Below, one piece after another: positions 20,655 to 28,637 of a stretch of DNA of 64,000 nucleotides. Within the stretch, counting starts at the first letter, position 1; every line of letters starts with the position of its first letter. Below the pieces are notes generated by a model that was not told the origin of the DNA, searched no databases, and saw only the letters and a program-made list of their open reading frames with translations. This stretch comes from Acinetobacter variabilis (GTDB taxonomy: Bacteria; Pseudomonadota; Gammaproteobacteria; Pseudomonadales; Moraxellaceae): NCBI RefSeq assembly GCF_000369625.1, contig NZ_KB850113.1, forward strand, positions 324,504 to 388,503, in the 5' to 3' direction. The position numbers and the translations under genes are program-made.

Positions 20655-21005
20655 TCAGTCGGAATCGGATGATTCATTTAGAACTTGAAATAAAATAGAT
20701 TTCATTTCAGTTAGGCTTTTCACACCAGCAATACGGTGAATAATCTGCCCATTTTTAAAGATCAGGGTAGAGGGTAAGCCATAGACGTTATAGCGTAAGG
20801 TCAGAATCGGTGATTGATCGACATTGATTTTACCGAACTTAATTTCTGGATCATGCCTAGTATATTGTGTTGCCAGTGCCTCAAAAACTGGAAAATTCTG
20901 TACACAGGGCTTGCACCAGTCAGCATAGAACCGGATCACAGCAAGGCCTTCAAACCATTCGAAGTCACTGTAATTATCTTCATTGTAGGTGATGACTGCT
21001 GACAT
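20655..21005 (-). CDS. Thioredoxin family protein
   Basis: This 116-residue protein has the thioredoxin fold with the active site WCKPC (Trp30, Cys31, Cys34) and the cis-proline loop GLPST, with no signal peptide, so it should act as a cytoplasmic disulfide reductase or redox adaptor. The active-site dipeptide KP differs from the GP of standard Trx1. It is convergent with the DUF2798 gene, with only 18 bases between the stops. It lies 24 bases after the acetyltransferase gene on the same strand and may share its transcript. Confidence 0.88.
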   Translation of the reverse strand: MSAVITYNEDNYSDFEWFEGLAVIRFYADWCKPCVQNFPVFEALATQYTRHDPEIKFGKINVDQSPILTLRYNVYGLPSTLIFKNGQIIHRIAGVKSLTEMKSILFQVLNESSDSD

Positions 21006-21029
21006 GAATTTGCTCTCATCATTTCAAAA

Positions 21030-21470
21030 TTAAGATTTAAACCAGCTCATAGTGAGTTCAGCCTGACCGGTATTCTCATCGATTCCTTGATTGATCATTT
21101 TAAAACCCTGCTTTTGGTAAAAATGAACTGCTGATGTATTTGCAGCATAGACATTTAAATGCAGCTGATCACATTGCCGTTTTAAGAAATCAACTAAACG
21201 GCGGCCATAGCCAGCACCTTGCTGCTCAGGATCAATGAAAAGTGCAGCTAAAACATTTTCCGATTTTAATAATGAAACAAAGCCAAGCACCGTATGATTT
21301 TCTTTAAGGACATAGTTTTCTGCTAAGGGTAAATATACCTCTCGCATTGGAAGCAGCTGATTTTCCCAATAACTAGCAGGAATAAAATCATGTGCCTTTA
21401 AAGAAGCTTTGAACCAGATTTCAAGAATAGCGTCGATATCCTCGGTTTTCGCTTTTGTAATTATTGTCAT
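21030..21470 (-). CDS. GNAT family N-acetyltransferase (YjaB-like)
   Basis: A 146-residue acetyl-CoA-dependent acetyltransferase. The N-terminal half (AILEIWFKASLKAHDFIP) and ALFIDPEQQGAGYGRRLVDF (the acetyl-CoA pyrophosphate loop) match the arrangement of E. coli YjaB, and NTSAVHFYQKQGFK is the conserved C-terminal motif B. The substrate cannot be told from sequence. It is upstream of the thioredoxin gene on the same strand. Confidence 0.85.
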   Translation of the reverse strand: MTIITKAKTEDIDAILEIWFKASLKAHDFIPASYWENQLLPMREVYLPLAENYVLKENHTVLGFVSLLKSENVLAALFIDPEQQGAGYGRRLVDFLKRQCDQLHLNVYAANTSAVHFYQKQGFKMINQGIDENTGQAELTMSWFKS

Positions 21471-21599
21471 CAGTGGTCTTATATCAATTTACTAAATAGG
21501 CAGCTGATTATACATAAGTCCATGCTGTTTCAATCCATAGCATTTCTATGTTCAAATAAGTTCGAAAAATACGAAACGTGAATATTAGGGAAAGAATCC

Positions 21600-22592
21600 A
21601 TGACGCAACATAGCATGCAACAAGTCATCATTACAGAACCGGGTGATGTAGAGAAACTCGCTTATGAAACCGTTGCCATCCCTGAACCTAAAGCAGACGA
21701 AGTGCTAGTCAAGGTACATGCTTTCGGGATTAACCGTCCGGATATCTTGCAGCGTCAGGGCTTGTATCCAATGCCTAAGGGAGTGACTCCGGTACCGGGT
21801 CTGGAAGTTGCCGGTGAAGTGGTTGCAGTCGGGAGTAAAGTAAGCCAGTTTAAAGTAGGTGACAAAGTCTGTGGTCTGACCAATGGCGGTGGTTATGCAG
21901 AATATAGCGTCGTGCCTGAAAGCCAGACTTTAAACATTCCTGAAGGTGTGAGTTTTGTACAGGCTGCGGCGATTCCGGAAACCTTTTTCACTGTTTGGGC
22001 AAATGTGTTTCAGATGGGTAAGGCTAAGGCAGGAGAGACTGTACTGATTCATGGCGGAACTAGCGGAATCGGAACCACGGCCTTAATGCTGTGCAAATCT
22101 CTAGGCATCAAAACCTTCGCGACAGCAGGCAGTGATGAAAAAATTCAGGCGATTTCACATCTGACCACAGGAATCAATTACAAGACCCAAGACTTTGAGC
22201 AGGTCATCAATGAAGCTACGGATAATGCCGGTGTAGATGTGATTCTGGATATGGTGGGTGCGCCGTACCTAGAGAAAAATCTGAATCTGCTGCGTCGTGA
22301 TGGTCGTCTGGTGTATATTGCATTCCTGGGCGGCGCTAAAGCTAAGGATGTAAAATTGGGTCAAATCATGATGAAACGTTTGACCATTACTGGTTCTACC
22401 ATGCGTGCACGCAATACGGCTGAGAAAGCTGAAATTGCCCAAGGCCTGAAAGAGCATGTGGCACCACTCTGGGCAAAAGGTGAATGTTTACCGATGATCT
22501 ATCAAACCTTCAAATTTGACCAGATTCAGGATGCGCATGCAACGATGGATACGGGTGAACATATTGGTAAGATTGTGGTGGAAATCATCTAA
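21600..22592 (+). CDS. NAD(P)H-quinone oxidoreductase of the MDR superfamily
   Basis: The 330-residue protein is a zinc-free medium-chain reductase of the quinone oxidoreductase / PIG3 type. It shows the GroES-like N-terminal half (VKVHAFGINRPDILQRQG, PGLEVAGEV) and a nucleotide-binding fold with IHGGTSGIGTTA (about 150-161). Zinc-ligand cysteines of alcohol dehydrogenases are absent. It probably reduces quinones or enone-type compounds with NADPH. It stands as a single gene ended by a clear terminator. Confidence 0.85.
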   Translation: MTQHSMQQVIITEPGDVEKLAYETVAIPEPKADEVLVKVHAFGINRPDILQRQGLYPMPKGVTPVPGLEVAGEVVAVGSKVSQFKVGDKVCGLTNGGGYAEYSVVPESQTLNIPEGVSFVQAAAIPETFFTVWANVFQMGKAKAGETVLIHGGTSGIGTTALMLCKSLGIKTFATAGSDEKIQAISHLTTGINYKTQDFEQVINEATDNAGVDVILDMVGAPYLEKNLNLLRRDGRLVYIAFLGGAKAKDVKLGQIMMKRLTITGSTMRARNTAEKAEIAQGLKEHVAPLWAKGECLPMIYQTFKFDQIQDAHATMDTGEHIGKIVVEII

Positions 22593-22614
22593 TTATTCTT
22601 GTGATAGAAATACT

Positions 22615-22638
22615 AAAAGCCAACTTTTGTTGGCTTTT
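22615..22638 (+). terminator. Intrinsic terminator of the quinone reductase gene
   Basis: AAAAGCCAAC / GTTGGCTTTT with a TTTT loop, followed by a T-rich tail, 22 bases after the stop. Confidence 0.85.
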
Positions 22639-22829
22639 ATTTTGCATAAAAAACGATAACTAATTTAAATTAATTGCTTGAAATAGGGATATAAATTTTA
22701 AAAAACGGTAAAAAGTGTCGGTTGTTCGACACAACCTGTCAAAACTGAGGAGTAAATTAGCGCTTAAATATAATCTGACTAAATTGTTTGGTATTAGATG
22801 AAATGTCACGTATTAAAAGGAAGTATATT

Positions 22830-23030
22830 ATGAAGATAGTGTCGACCCCTTATACGCATGAACATGGCTTTCGTGCATTGAAGCGTTTGCATAAAGCAAT
22901 TATCCGTAATCAGTTACTTCGTTCCGATTTACACAAGCTGTATCAAGCCATGTTGCATCTGGAACGCTATATGGAACGGCTGAGCCACTCAGCACCGAAA
23001 CCTCAATACAAACGTCGTAAAAAATCCTAA
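22830..23030 (+). CDS. Small basic hypothetical protein
   Basis: I do not recognise this 66-residue protein. It is rich in Lys, Arg and His, has no signal peptide, and is largely helical, ending in a lysine/arginine-rich tail. The ATG has AAAAGGA at 8 bases; the open frame continues upstream without a site. It lies alone between the quinone reductase terminator and the WYL regulator. A nucleic-acid or ribosome-associated role is possible from its charge but is a guess. Confidence 0.6.
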   Translation: MKIVSTPYTHEHGFRALKRLHKAIIRNQLLRSDLHKLYQAMLHLERYMERLSHSAPKPQYKRRKKS

Positions 23031-23169
23031 AAAACACCTTGCCTATTAGCCTTAAGTTGAAGTGAATAACTCTAATCTCCTTTTTATTTGGCTGTATAAT
23101 TTTCCCATAATTTAAAAATTCTAAGCAGATGATTCATTGTGCTGCACAAGCGGCACGAAGAGGGTATTT

Positions 23170-24075
23170 ATGAAGGGCAATGCGTCAACGCATGAGCGCC
23201 TCGCAGACCGTTTGGCAAATATTTTAACCAAACTTAATATAGGGCATCAGTTAAGTGTACAGGAGCTGGCACGAGAATTTCAGGTCAGCACCCGTACCAT
23301 TGAGCGTGATTTTGTTCGTCTGAATGCGTATTTACCGCTCATACAGGATGAAAATACCAAACGCTATTATCTTGAGCCTTCATATTTAGGGCGTTTCAAG
23401 TTACAGGATATCCAGAATTTTGCACAATTGTCCGGAATCAGTGACTTGTATCCCGCACTGGATATGTCTTTTATTCGTGAATTGCTGGATGAGCGGGCAA
23501 ATCAGGTATTTTCGGCAAAAGGCTATTATTTTGAAGATGCCAAACAGTTTGCCGAGCACTTCAAGTTGCTTGCAGGGGCGATCTACAAACGGCAGCAGAT
23601 TGAGCTGCAATATTCCGATCAGGTACGGATCATCCAGCCATACCGATTGATTCATCATCATGGCATCTGGTATCTGGCCGGTGTCACTGAAGCTGAGCTT
23701 AAAACCTATCGTTTAAGTCAGTTGCAGGAAGTTAAACTGGTTTTTGAAAATGAAAGCTTTGAGCATGATCCTGAAGTTCTGAAAATGCTGGCAGATGAAG
23801 ACAGCATCTGGTTTGGCCAGCAAAAACAGCAGGTTTTGATGAAGGTGCACCCTGAAGTCACGGTATTTTTTAAAGAGCGCCGTTTATTTCCGGAACAGCA
23901 GATCGAACAGGAATCAGAGTCTGGAGAATTGTTGATTAGTTGTCAGATTCGTCATGAAATGCAGTTGCTGCCACTGGTACGTTACTGGCTACCACATGTA
24001 AAGATCATTGAACCGATTCATTTTCAGGAAAAACTGGAACAGGATCTGGAAGGTTATTTACGCGCTGCTGGATAA
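23170..24075 (+). CDS. HTH/WYL-domain transcriptional regulator
   Basis: The 301-residue protein has an N-terminal helix-turn-helix of the DeoR/HTH_11 type (about 10-55, SVQELAREFQVSTRTIERDF) and a WYL domain (about 135-215) in which the name-giving Trp167-Tyr168-Leu169 is present in HGIWYLAGV, followed by the YRLSQLQEV segment. WYL domains sense nucleic-acid or nucleotide ligands in several regulators. The ATG at 23170 follows AGAGGG; a longer frame to 23137 lacks a site. No defence or other accessory gene lies nearby, so it is probably an orphan regulator. Confidence 0.85.
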   Translation: MKGNASTHERLADRLANILTKLNIGHQLSVQELAREFQVSTRTIERDFVRLNAYLPLIQDENTKRYYLEPSYLGRFKLQDIQNFAQLSGISDLYPALDMSFIRELLDERANQVFSAKGYYFEDAKQFAEHFKLLAGAIYKRQQIELQYSDQVRIIQPYRLIHHHGIWYLAGVTEAELKTYRLSQLQEVKLVFENESFEHDPEVLKMLADEDSIWFGQQKQQVLMKVHPEVTVFFKERRLFPEQQIEQESESGELLISCQIRHEMQLLPLVRYWLPHVKIIEPIHFQEKLEQDLEGYLRAAG

Positions 24076-24150
24076 TATTTTGAAAGCAGAGCAGGTTGGT
24101 GAATACTAATAAGACTCTATTAAGAATTAGATTTAGCAAATTTCAGGCAT

Positions 24151-24174
24151 AAAAAAACCAGCTTTCGCTGGGTT
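24151..24174 (-). terminator. Terminator of the tRNA-Cys/tRNA-Leu transcript
   Basis: On the minus strand the stem CCAGC / GCTGG closes a GAAA tetraloop and is followed by seven T residues, about 33 bases after the tRNA-Leu 3' end. Confidence 0.8.
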
Positions 24175-24206
24175 CTTTATTTACACCATCTTCAGTCGTA
24201 GAAGAA

Positions 24207-24292
24207 TGGTGCCCGAGGCCAGACTCGAACTGGCACGCTTTGTGGGCGGGGGATTTTAAATCCCCTGTGTCTACCGATTTCACCACTCGGGC
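24207..24292 (-). tRNA. tRNA-Leu (anticodon TAA)
   Basis: The 86-base minus-strand sequence starts GCCCGAGTGG and ends TCGGGCACCA, with the CCA encoded. The anticodon stem GGGGA / TCCCC encloses the loop TTTAAAA, giving anticodon TAA; the T arm GCCAG-TTCGAGT-CTGGC is standard, and the long variable arm of a class II tRNA is present. It follows tRNA-Cys by 11 bases on the same strand. Confidence 0.95.
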
Positions 24293-24303
24293 TTTAACAA
24301 GAT

Positions 24304-24377
24304 TGGAGGCGGAGGTCGGAATCGAACCGGCGTCCACGGAGTTGCAGTCCGCTGCATGACCACTCTGCCACCCCGCC
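24304..24377 (-). tRNA. tRNA-Cys (anticodon GCA)
   Basis: The 74-base minus-strand sequence starts GGCGGGGTGG and ends CCTCCGCCTCCA with CCA encoded. The anticodon loop CTGCAAC gives GCA. It is first of a Cys-Leu pair, as in the E. coli glyW-cysT-leuZ operon, but I see no tRNA-Gly upstream here. Confidence 0.95.
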
Positions 24378-24394
24378 GCGTCTTGTTGATGCGT

Positions 24395-24422
24395 ATATTA
24401 TCAAGCTCTGAAAAAAAAACAA
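24395..24422 (-). promoter_or_regulatory. Probable promoter of the tRNA-Cys/Leu unit
   Basis: Read on the minus strand, TTGTTT (24417-24422) and TAATAT (24395-24400) are 16 bases apart, with the -10 ending 17 bases before the tRNA-Cys 5' end. Confidence 0.5.
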
Positions 24423-24530
24423 TAGGATATTCATTTGTATGCGCATAAAAACAGCATATGGCGGAAAATATTCAGAATTATCATGTAGAATGTGCAAAAT
24501 TGATTCATATCAACACTTGGGAGAAGTGCC

Positions 24531-25379
24531 GTGGCATTAGTTCTAGACGGTCGTGCATTGGCGAAGCAAATTGAAGCTGACTTGTTAACTCGCGTAGAAG
24601 CGCTAAAAGCAAAATCAGGTCGTACTCCAATTCTTGCGACTATTTTGGTGGGTGACGATGGCGCATCTGCAACTTATGTGCGTATGAAAGGTAATGCTTG
24701 CCGCCGTGTTGGTATGGATTCATTAAAAGTTGAGCTTCCAAAAGAAACAACTACTGAAGAATTGCTGGCTGAAATTGAAAAGTTGAATGCAAATCCAGAT
24801 GTTCACGGTATTCTGTTACAACATCCGGTTCCTGCACAAATTGATGAACGTGCTTGTTTCGATGCAATCTCGCTTGAAAAAGATGTAGATGGTGTGACTT
24901 GCCTGGGTTATGGTCGTATGGCGATGGGTGAAGCAGCTTACGGTTCTGCAACGCCTGCAGGTATCATGACCATCCTGAAAGAAAATAATATTGAAATCGC
25001 AGGTAAACATGCGGTAGTGGTTGGTCGTTCTGCGATTTTAGGTAAACCAATGGCAGCAATGTTACTTGAGGCGAATGCTACTGTGACCATTTGTCATTCA
25101 CGTACTCAAAACCTGCCTGAATTTGTAAAACAGGCTGACATCATTGTAGGTGCAGTAGGTAAAGCAGAACTGATCCAGAAAGACTGGATCAAACCGGGTG
25201 CCGTTGTTGTTGATGCTGGCTTCCACCCACGTGATGGCGGCGGTGTTGGCGATATTGAATTAGTCGGTATCGAAGAAATCGCTTCTGCTTATACCCCAGT
25301 TCCGGGTGGTGTAGGTCCTATGACAATCACCACGCTGATTCGTCAAACTGTAGAAGCTGCTGAGAAGGCTTTGGGTTAA
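24531..25379 (+). CDS. folD: Bifunctional methylene-THF dehydrogenase/cyclohydrolase
   Basis: FolD oxidises 5,10-methylene-tetrahydrofolate with NADP+ and hydrolyses the product to 10-formyl-THF, supplying one-carbon units for purines and formyl-Met. The 282-residue protein has the catalytic Tyr49 and Lys53 ([14 protein letters not shown]), the [11 protein letters not shown] segment, the nucleotide-binding [14 protein letters not shown] and the C-terminal [14 protein letters not shown] signature. The start is a GTG after GGGAGA. It is divergent from the tRNA pair. A second folate gene, the 5-formyl-THF cyclo-ligase, lies near 59.1 kb. Confidence 0.96.
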   Translation: MALVLDGRALAKQIEADLLTRVEALKAKSGRTPILATILVGDDGASATYVRMKGNACRRVGMDSLKVELPKETTTEELLAEIEKLNANPDVHGILLQHPVPAQIDERACFDAISLEKDVDGVTCLGYGRMAMGEAAYGSATPAGIMTILKENNIEIAGKHAVVVGRSAILGKPMAAMLLEANATVTICHSRTQNLPEFVKQADIIVGAVGKAELIQKDWIKPGAVVVDAGFHPRDGGGVGDIELVGIEEIASAYTPVPGGVGPMTITTLIRQTVEAAEKALG

Positions 25380-25444
25380 TTGAAATTTAATTAGTTAAGG
25401 CGGAGTCGTATCGTTGTGACTATTAAGATGTAAGAAGTTCATTT

Positions 25445-25579
25445 GTTACTTTTGTTTCGGCAAAAGTAACCAAAACCATTTGTCATTCGCAGAACTCGTC
25501 ATATTTCTTTTGCGTGGTTGATGTGTCGCAAAAACAGGACGAATTAGATTTCAGTCTGCCTCGAACAGCTGCGAATGAC
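25445..25579. repeat. Long composite palindromic element downstream of folD
   Basis: It starts with a hairpin GTTACTTTTG / CAAAAGTAAC (25445-25470, TTTCGG loop). A larger nested palindrome follows: GTCATTCGCAG (25482-25492) pairs with CTGCGAATGAC (25569-25579); inside, AACTCGTC (about 25493-25500) pairs with GACGAATT (about 25538-25545); and at the core TTTTGCG (25508-25514) pairs with CGCAAAA (25527-25533). This layered symmetry without coding capacity suggests a dispersed palindromic repeat. Confidence 0.6.
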
Positions 25580-25643
25580 GTGGTCATGTATCCGATTAAT
25601 GTATAAATTCCAATAAACATATTTTCGCATCAAGGCTTTCTTC

Positions 25644-26312
25644 ATGAGCTGTACCTTCCAATTTCCTAAAGCCCCTGAGCATTTACTTCAAGCCTTACAT
25701 CAAGTCATTCCCAATTGTGAACTAACGGCACAACAACTGCCGGAAACACCGATTTCACTCTGGCTGATTCCACCAGTTTTTCCGACAGACAAACTTGACG
25801 ATGAAGTGATTCGCCGGATCTGGAATGATACGCCATACTGGATCTTCTGCTGGGCATCTGGACTGGCCATGGCACAATGGCTGCTGGCTGAACCGCATCA
25901 TGTCAAAGACAAGGTAGTGCTGGATTTTGGTGCGGGTTCCGGTGTAGTTGCGATTGCTGCGAAAATGGCAGGAGCCAAGCGGGTGATCTGTTGCGATATC
26001 GATCAGGTCAGTCTGAATGCCTGTCGTGCCAATGCTGAGCTAAATGATGTTGAGCTGGAATATCTGGATGATCTCTATAAAACAGAACAGGTGGATATAC
26101 TGCTAGCGGCTGACGTGCTTTATGATCAGTGTAACCGATTCTTTCTGGATGAATTCCTGAAATTTGCACCCGAGGTCTGGGTTGCAGACAGCCGGGTTAA
26201 AAACTTTAATCATCCACAATATCTCAAACTGGATGAACGCAGTGCAACCACCTGGCCAGATTTAGATGAATCACCCGAATTCCGCAATGTTAGCTTCTAT
26301 CGAACCAAATAA
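25644..26312 (+). CDS. Class I SAM-dependent methyltransferase, probably protein-lysine type
   Basis: The 222-residue protein has the SAM-binding motif I VLDFGAGSGVVAIA (92-105), the acidic motif II CCDID, and a post-I LNACRANAELNDV helix. The N-terminal ISLWLIPPVFPTD and PYWIFCWASGLAMAQWLL segments resemble the METTL20/ETFB-lysine methyltransferase and Nnt1 group. The substrate is not certain; a protein lysine is the likeliest. It is a single gene between the palindromic element and a strong terminator. Confidence 0.8.
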   Translation: MSCTFQFPKAPEHLLQALHQVIPNCELTAQQLPETPISLWLIPPVFPTDKLDDEVIRRIWNDTPYWIFCWASGLAMAQWLLAEPHHVKDKVVLDFGAGSGVVAIAAKMAGAKRVICCDIDQVSLNACRANAELNDVELEYLDDLYKTEQVDILLAADVLYDQCNRFFLDEFLKFAPEVWVADSRVKNFNHPQYLKLDERSATTWPDLDESPEFRNVSFYRTK

Positions 26313-26331
26313 AACACAAGAGTTAAAAAAT

Positions 26332-26357
26332 AAAAAAGGGCATCAAGCCCTTTTTTT
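26332..26357. terminator. Bidirectional terminator
   Basis: AAAAAAGGGC / GCCCTTTTTTT around an ATCAA loop, between the methyltransferase gene and the convergent lipoprotein gene at 26369. Confidence 0.88.
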
Positions 26358-26368
26358 ATGCTCTGTTT

Positions 26369-26794
26369 TTATGAGCAGGTATAACGAATCACACGTACAG
26401 TGGTAGGGCGGGCATCTAATGCCTCTCGGGCACCTGGATTTTCACTGTTATATAAATCAGGTGTATTACTCAAGCTGATCTGGGTGCGGCTATCCCCAAG
26501 TTGACGGCCATACTGAACCTGTTCAGGTGTTGGGTTAACTATTTCCTGACTATTGATAATCTGGATATTATAGCTTTTAGAGCTTCCAAGAACTTGTCTG
26601 CAAGCAGCCTGTAATCTGTTTTCATCCTGACTTGCTCGCCCTGCTAATGTATAGCTTAAGGTTGCGGAATTTTCTGAACTTTCCAGAATTTCATAACCGG
26701 TCTGACCGTTAAATTGTTGAGGTGCCGTCTGACATGCTGTCAGGCCTAAAGTGCCGATAGTTAAACCGAGTAAAAAAACTGTTTTTTTCATCAT
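26369..26794 (-). CDS. Small lipoprotein of unknown function
   Basis: The 141-residue product has a signal peptide with lipobox LTAC at about residues 17-20, so it is a probable lipoprotein. The mature part, with two cysteines (RLQAACRQVL and the C-terminal YTC), is rich in Ser, Thr and Asn. The frame is open upstream to 26923, but only the ATG at 26794 has a ribosome-binding site (GGGAA). I do not recognise the family. It follows a terminator after kgtP and so has its own promoter. Confidence 0.75.
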   Translation of the reverse strand: MMKKTVFLLGLTIGTLGLTACQTAPQQFNGQTGYEILESSENSATLSYTLAGRASQDENRLQAACRQVLGSSKSYNIQIINSQEIVNPTPEQVQYGRQLGDSRTQISLSNTPDLYNSENPGAREALDARPTTVRVIRYTCS

Positions 26795-26872
26795 GATGAT
26801 TTCCCGTATTTTTATCAGACAAGTATGCCATAGCAACGAAATAGCGGAATGGCAGTAAAAATAAAATTCCAA

Positions 26873-26908
26873 TAAAAAAGCTTTCCGAATGTTTCCATCC
26901 GGAAAGCT
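26873..26908 (-). terminator. Intrinsic terminator of kgtP
   Basis: On the minus strand AGCTTTCCG pairs with CGGAAAGCT around a 12-base loop and is followed by a T run. It lies about 20 bases after the kgtP stop. Confidence 0.8.
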
Positions 26909-26927
26909 CCTAAAGCAATACAATTAC

Positions 26928-28247
26928 TTAGTCATCAGTAATCATGCTATGCTTTTTAGTGTCTTTCATAAAGACATAAGTCAGCAGTGACAGGCCAATC
27001 ATAAAAGTAATGTAATAGAAGAAGTAGTTTTCATGGCCGGCATTTTTAAAACTTAAAGCCACCAGTTCTGCTGTACCACCAAACAGGGTGTTAGCAATTG
27101 CATAAGGTAAAGCTACACCTAGGGCACGGATGTGGGCAGGGAATAGCTCAGCTTTTACTACGGCATTAATCGCTGTGTAACCAGTCACAATCACCATACC
27201 ACTCATACATAACATGAATGCTGTAGTTGGGTTGGTAGTTGTGCCTAAGCCATTAAAAATAGGAATGGTAAAGAGTACACCAAGCACACCAAAAGCAATC
27301 ATGATTGGCTTGCGGCCAATTTTGTCAGAGAGTGCGCCCACAACTGGTTGCAATAACATGAATACAAAGATCGCAAGGGTAGTAATTTCAGTAGCAGTAG
27401 TTTTTTCAAAACCTGAAGTGTTCACCAGATATTTCTGCAAATAGGTAGTGAATGTGTTGAAAGCTAAAGTACCACCTGCAGTCAGCATGATCACGGTAAA
27501 TGCCTGTTTTGGGTATTTAGTGAATAAAGCTAAGGCACCGGATTTAGGACCACCTTTTTTCGCCTGTTCAACGGCCTGTTTTGAAGATTGTGTTTCTACC
27601 AGACCGCGACGGATCCAGAACACTACAATTGCCAGGAATGCACCGATCAGGAAGGGAATGCGCCAGCCCCATTCAGTGAGTTGTGCTTCAGTCAAAGCGC
27701 GTTGTAGGAAAATCAGTACACACAGTGCCAATAGTTGACCTGAGATCAGGGTCACATACTGGAAGCTTGAATAGAAACCACGATGATTTTTACCTGCCAT
27801 TTCGGTTAAATAGGTGGCACTTGAACCGTATTCACCCCCCACACTCAAACCTTGTAACAATCGTGCAAATAACAACAGCGCAGGGGCCAGCATACCCACT
27901 GAATCATAGGTAGGTGCACAGGCGATAATCAGGGAACCGACACACATCAAAGATACAGAAAGTGTTAAACCGGCTTTACGACCTTTGCGATCAGCGTAAA
28001 TTCCCATAATCCATGCGCCAATCGGACGCATCAAGAAACCAAGTGCGAATACAGCAGCAGCCTGAAGGAGCTTGACAGTATTGTCACCATCAGGGAAGAA
28101 CTGTGAAGCGAAATATAAGGTAAAGGCTGCATAAACATACCAGTCGTACCATTCGACCAGATTACCTGCAGAACCACCGAGAATAGATTTAACCCGTGTT
28201 TTACGGTCAAGCTGCGGTGTAGCAGCTTCAGGAAGTGGCTGATTCAC
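26928..28247 (-). CDS. kgtP: 2-oxoglutarate (alpha-ketoglutarate) permease, MFS/MHS family
   Basis: This proton symporter of the metabolite:H+ symport family takes up 2-oxoglutarate. The 439-residue protein has 12 predicted membrane helices and closely follows E. coli KgtP: GNLVEWYDWYVY, FALGFLMRPIGAWIMG, the loop with DRKGRK, ARLLQGLSVGGEYG, and LSDKIGRKP at the second MFS loop. The GTG at 28247 has GGAG at 7 bases and is preferred over the ATG at 28280. It is on the same strand downstream of pckG with a terminator and spacer between, so a separate promoter is likely. It joins uptake of a TCA intermediate to the TCA genes of this window. Confidence 0.88.
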   Translation of the reverse strand: MNQPLPEAATPQLDRKTRVKSILGGSAGNLVEWYDWYVYAAFTLYFASQFFPDGDNTVKLLQAAAVFALGFLMRPIGAWIMGIYADRKGRKAGLTLSVSLMCVGSLIIACAPTYDSVGMLAPALLLFARLLQGLSVGGEYGSSATYLTEMAGKNHRGFYSSFQYVTLISGQLLALCVLIFLQRALTEAQLTEWGWRIPFLIGAFLAIVVFWIRRGLVETQSSKQAVEQAKKGGPKSGALALFTKYPKQAFTVIMLTAGGTLAFNTFTTYLQKYLVNTSGFEKTTATEITTLAIFVFMLLQPVVGALSDKIGRKPIMIAFGVLGVLFTIPIFNGLGTTTNPTTAFMLCMSGMVIVTGYTAINAVVKAELFPAHIRALGVALPYAIANTLFGGTAELVALSFKNAGHENYFFYYITFMIGLSLLTYVFMKDTKKHSMITDD

Positions 28248-28637
28248 AACATTGCTCCAAAGGAATGCTGTAAAACACATCTTTTTTAAATTTTCATTGC
28301 TATAAAATCTAAAAAGTTATGTTTTAGTGAGAGAGAAAGTGAGGAGATTTCATATACTTATACGCCTCCAAGTTTTCTGTTTTTATAGGACTTTAGTCTT
28401 AATAAATAATGGAATTTTCAAATATTTTTATAAAACATAGATTTACCATTTGTTTAGAGTAATTGCTTGATTTTTATATTGGATTAACTGGTTAAATGAT
28501 GTTCTTTGAGGAGATTAATAAACAGTGAATGTGGTTTTTATTTAGATGTAAAACAGATTAAAAGATTGGCTTTAACCTTGCCTTAAAATAATAAAAAAAA
28601 GGCCGCTTACGCGACCTTTTTTAAATTAAATCAGCAA
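28248..28637. other. Spacer between pckG and kgtP
   Basis: About 390 bases without a gene. It holds the pckG terminator (28593-28622) and must hold the kgtP promoter, but I see no defined box. Confidence 0.5.
28593..28622 (-). terminator. Intrinsic terminator of pckG
   Basis: On the minus strand GGTCGC / GCGGCC with a GTAA tetraloop, flanked by A and T runs, 16 bases after the pckG stop. Confidence 0.85.

Noticed and set aside
23170..24075. WYL regulator as the mark of a defence island
   Set aside because: The neighbours are ordinary metabolic genes and tRNAs, with no nuclease, helicase or restriction genes nearby.
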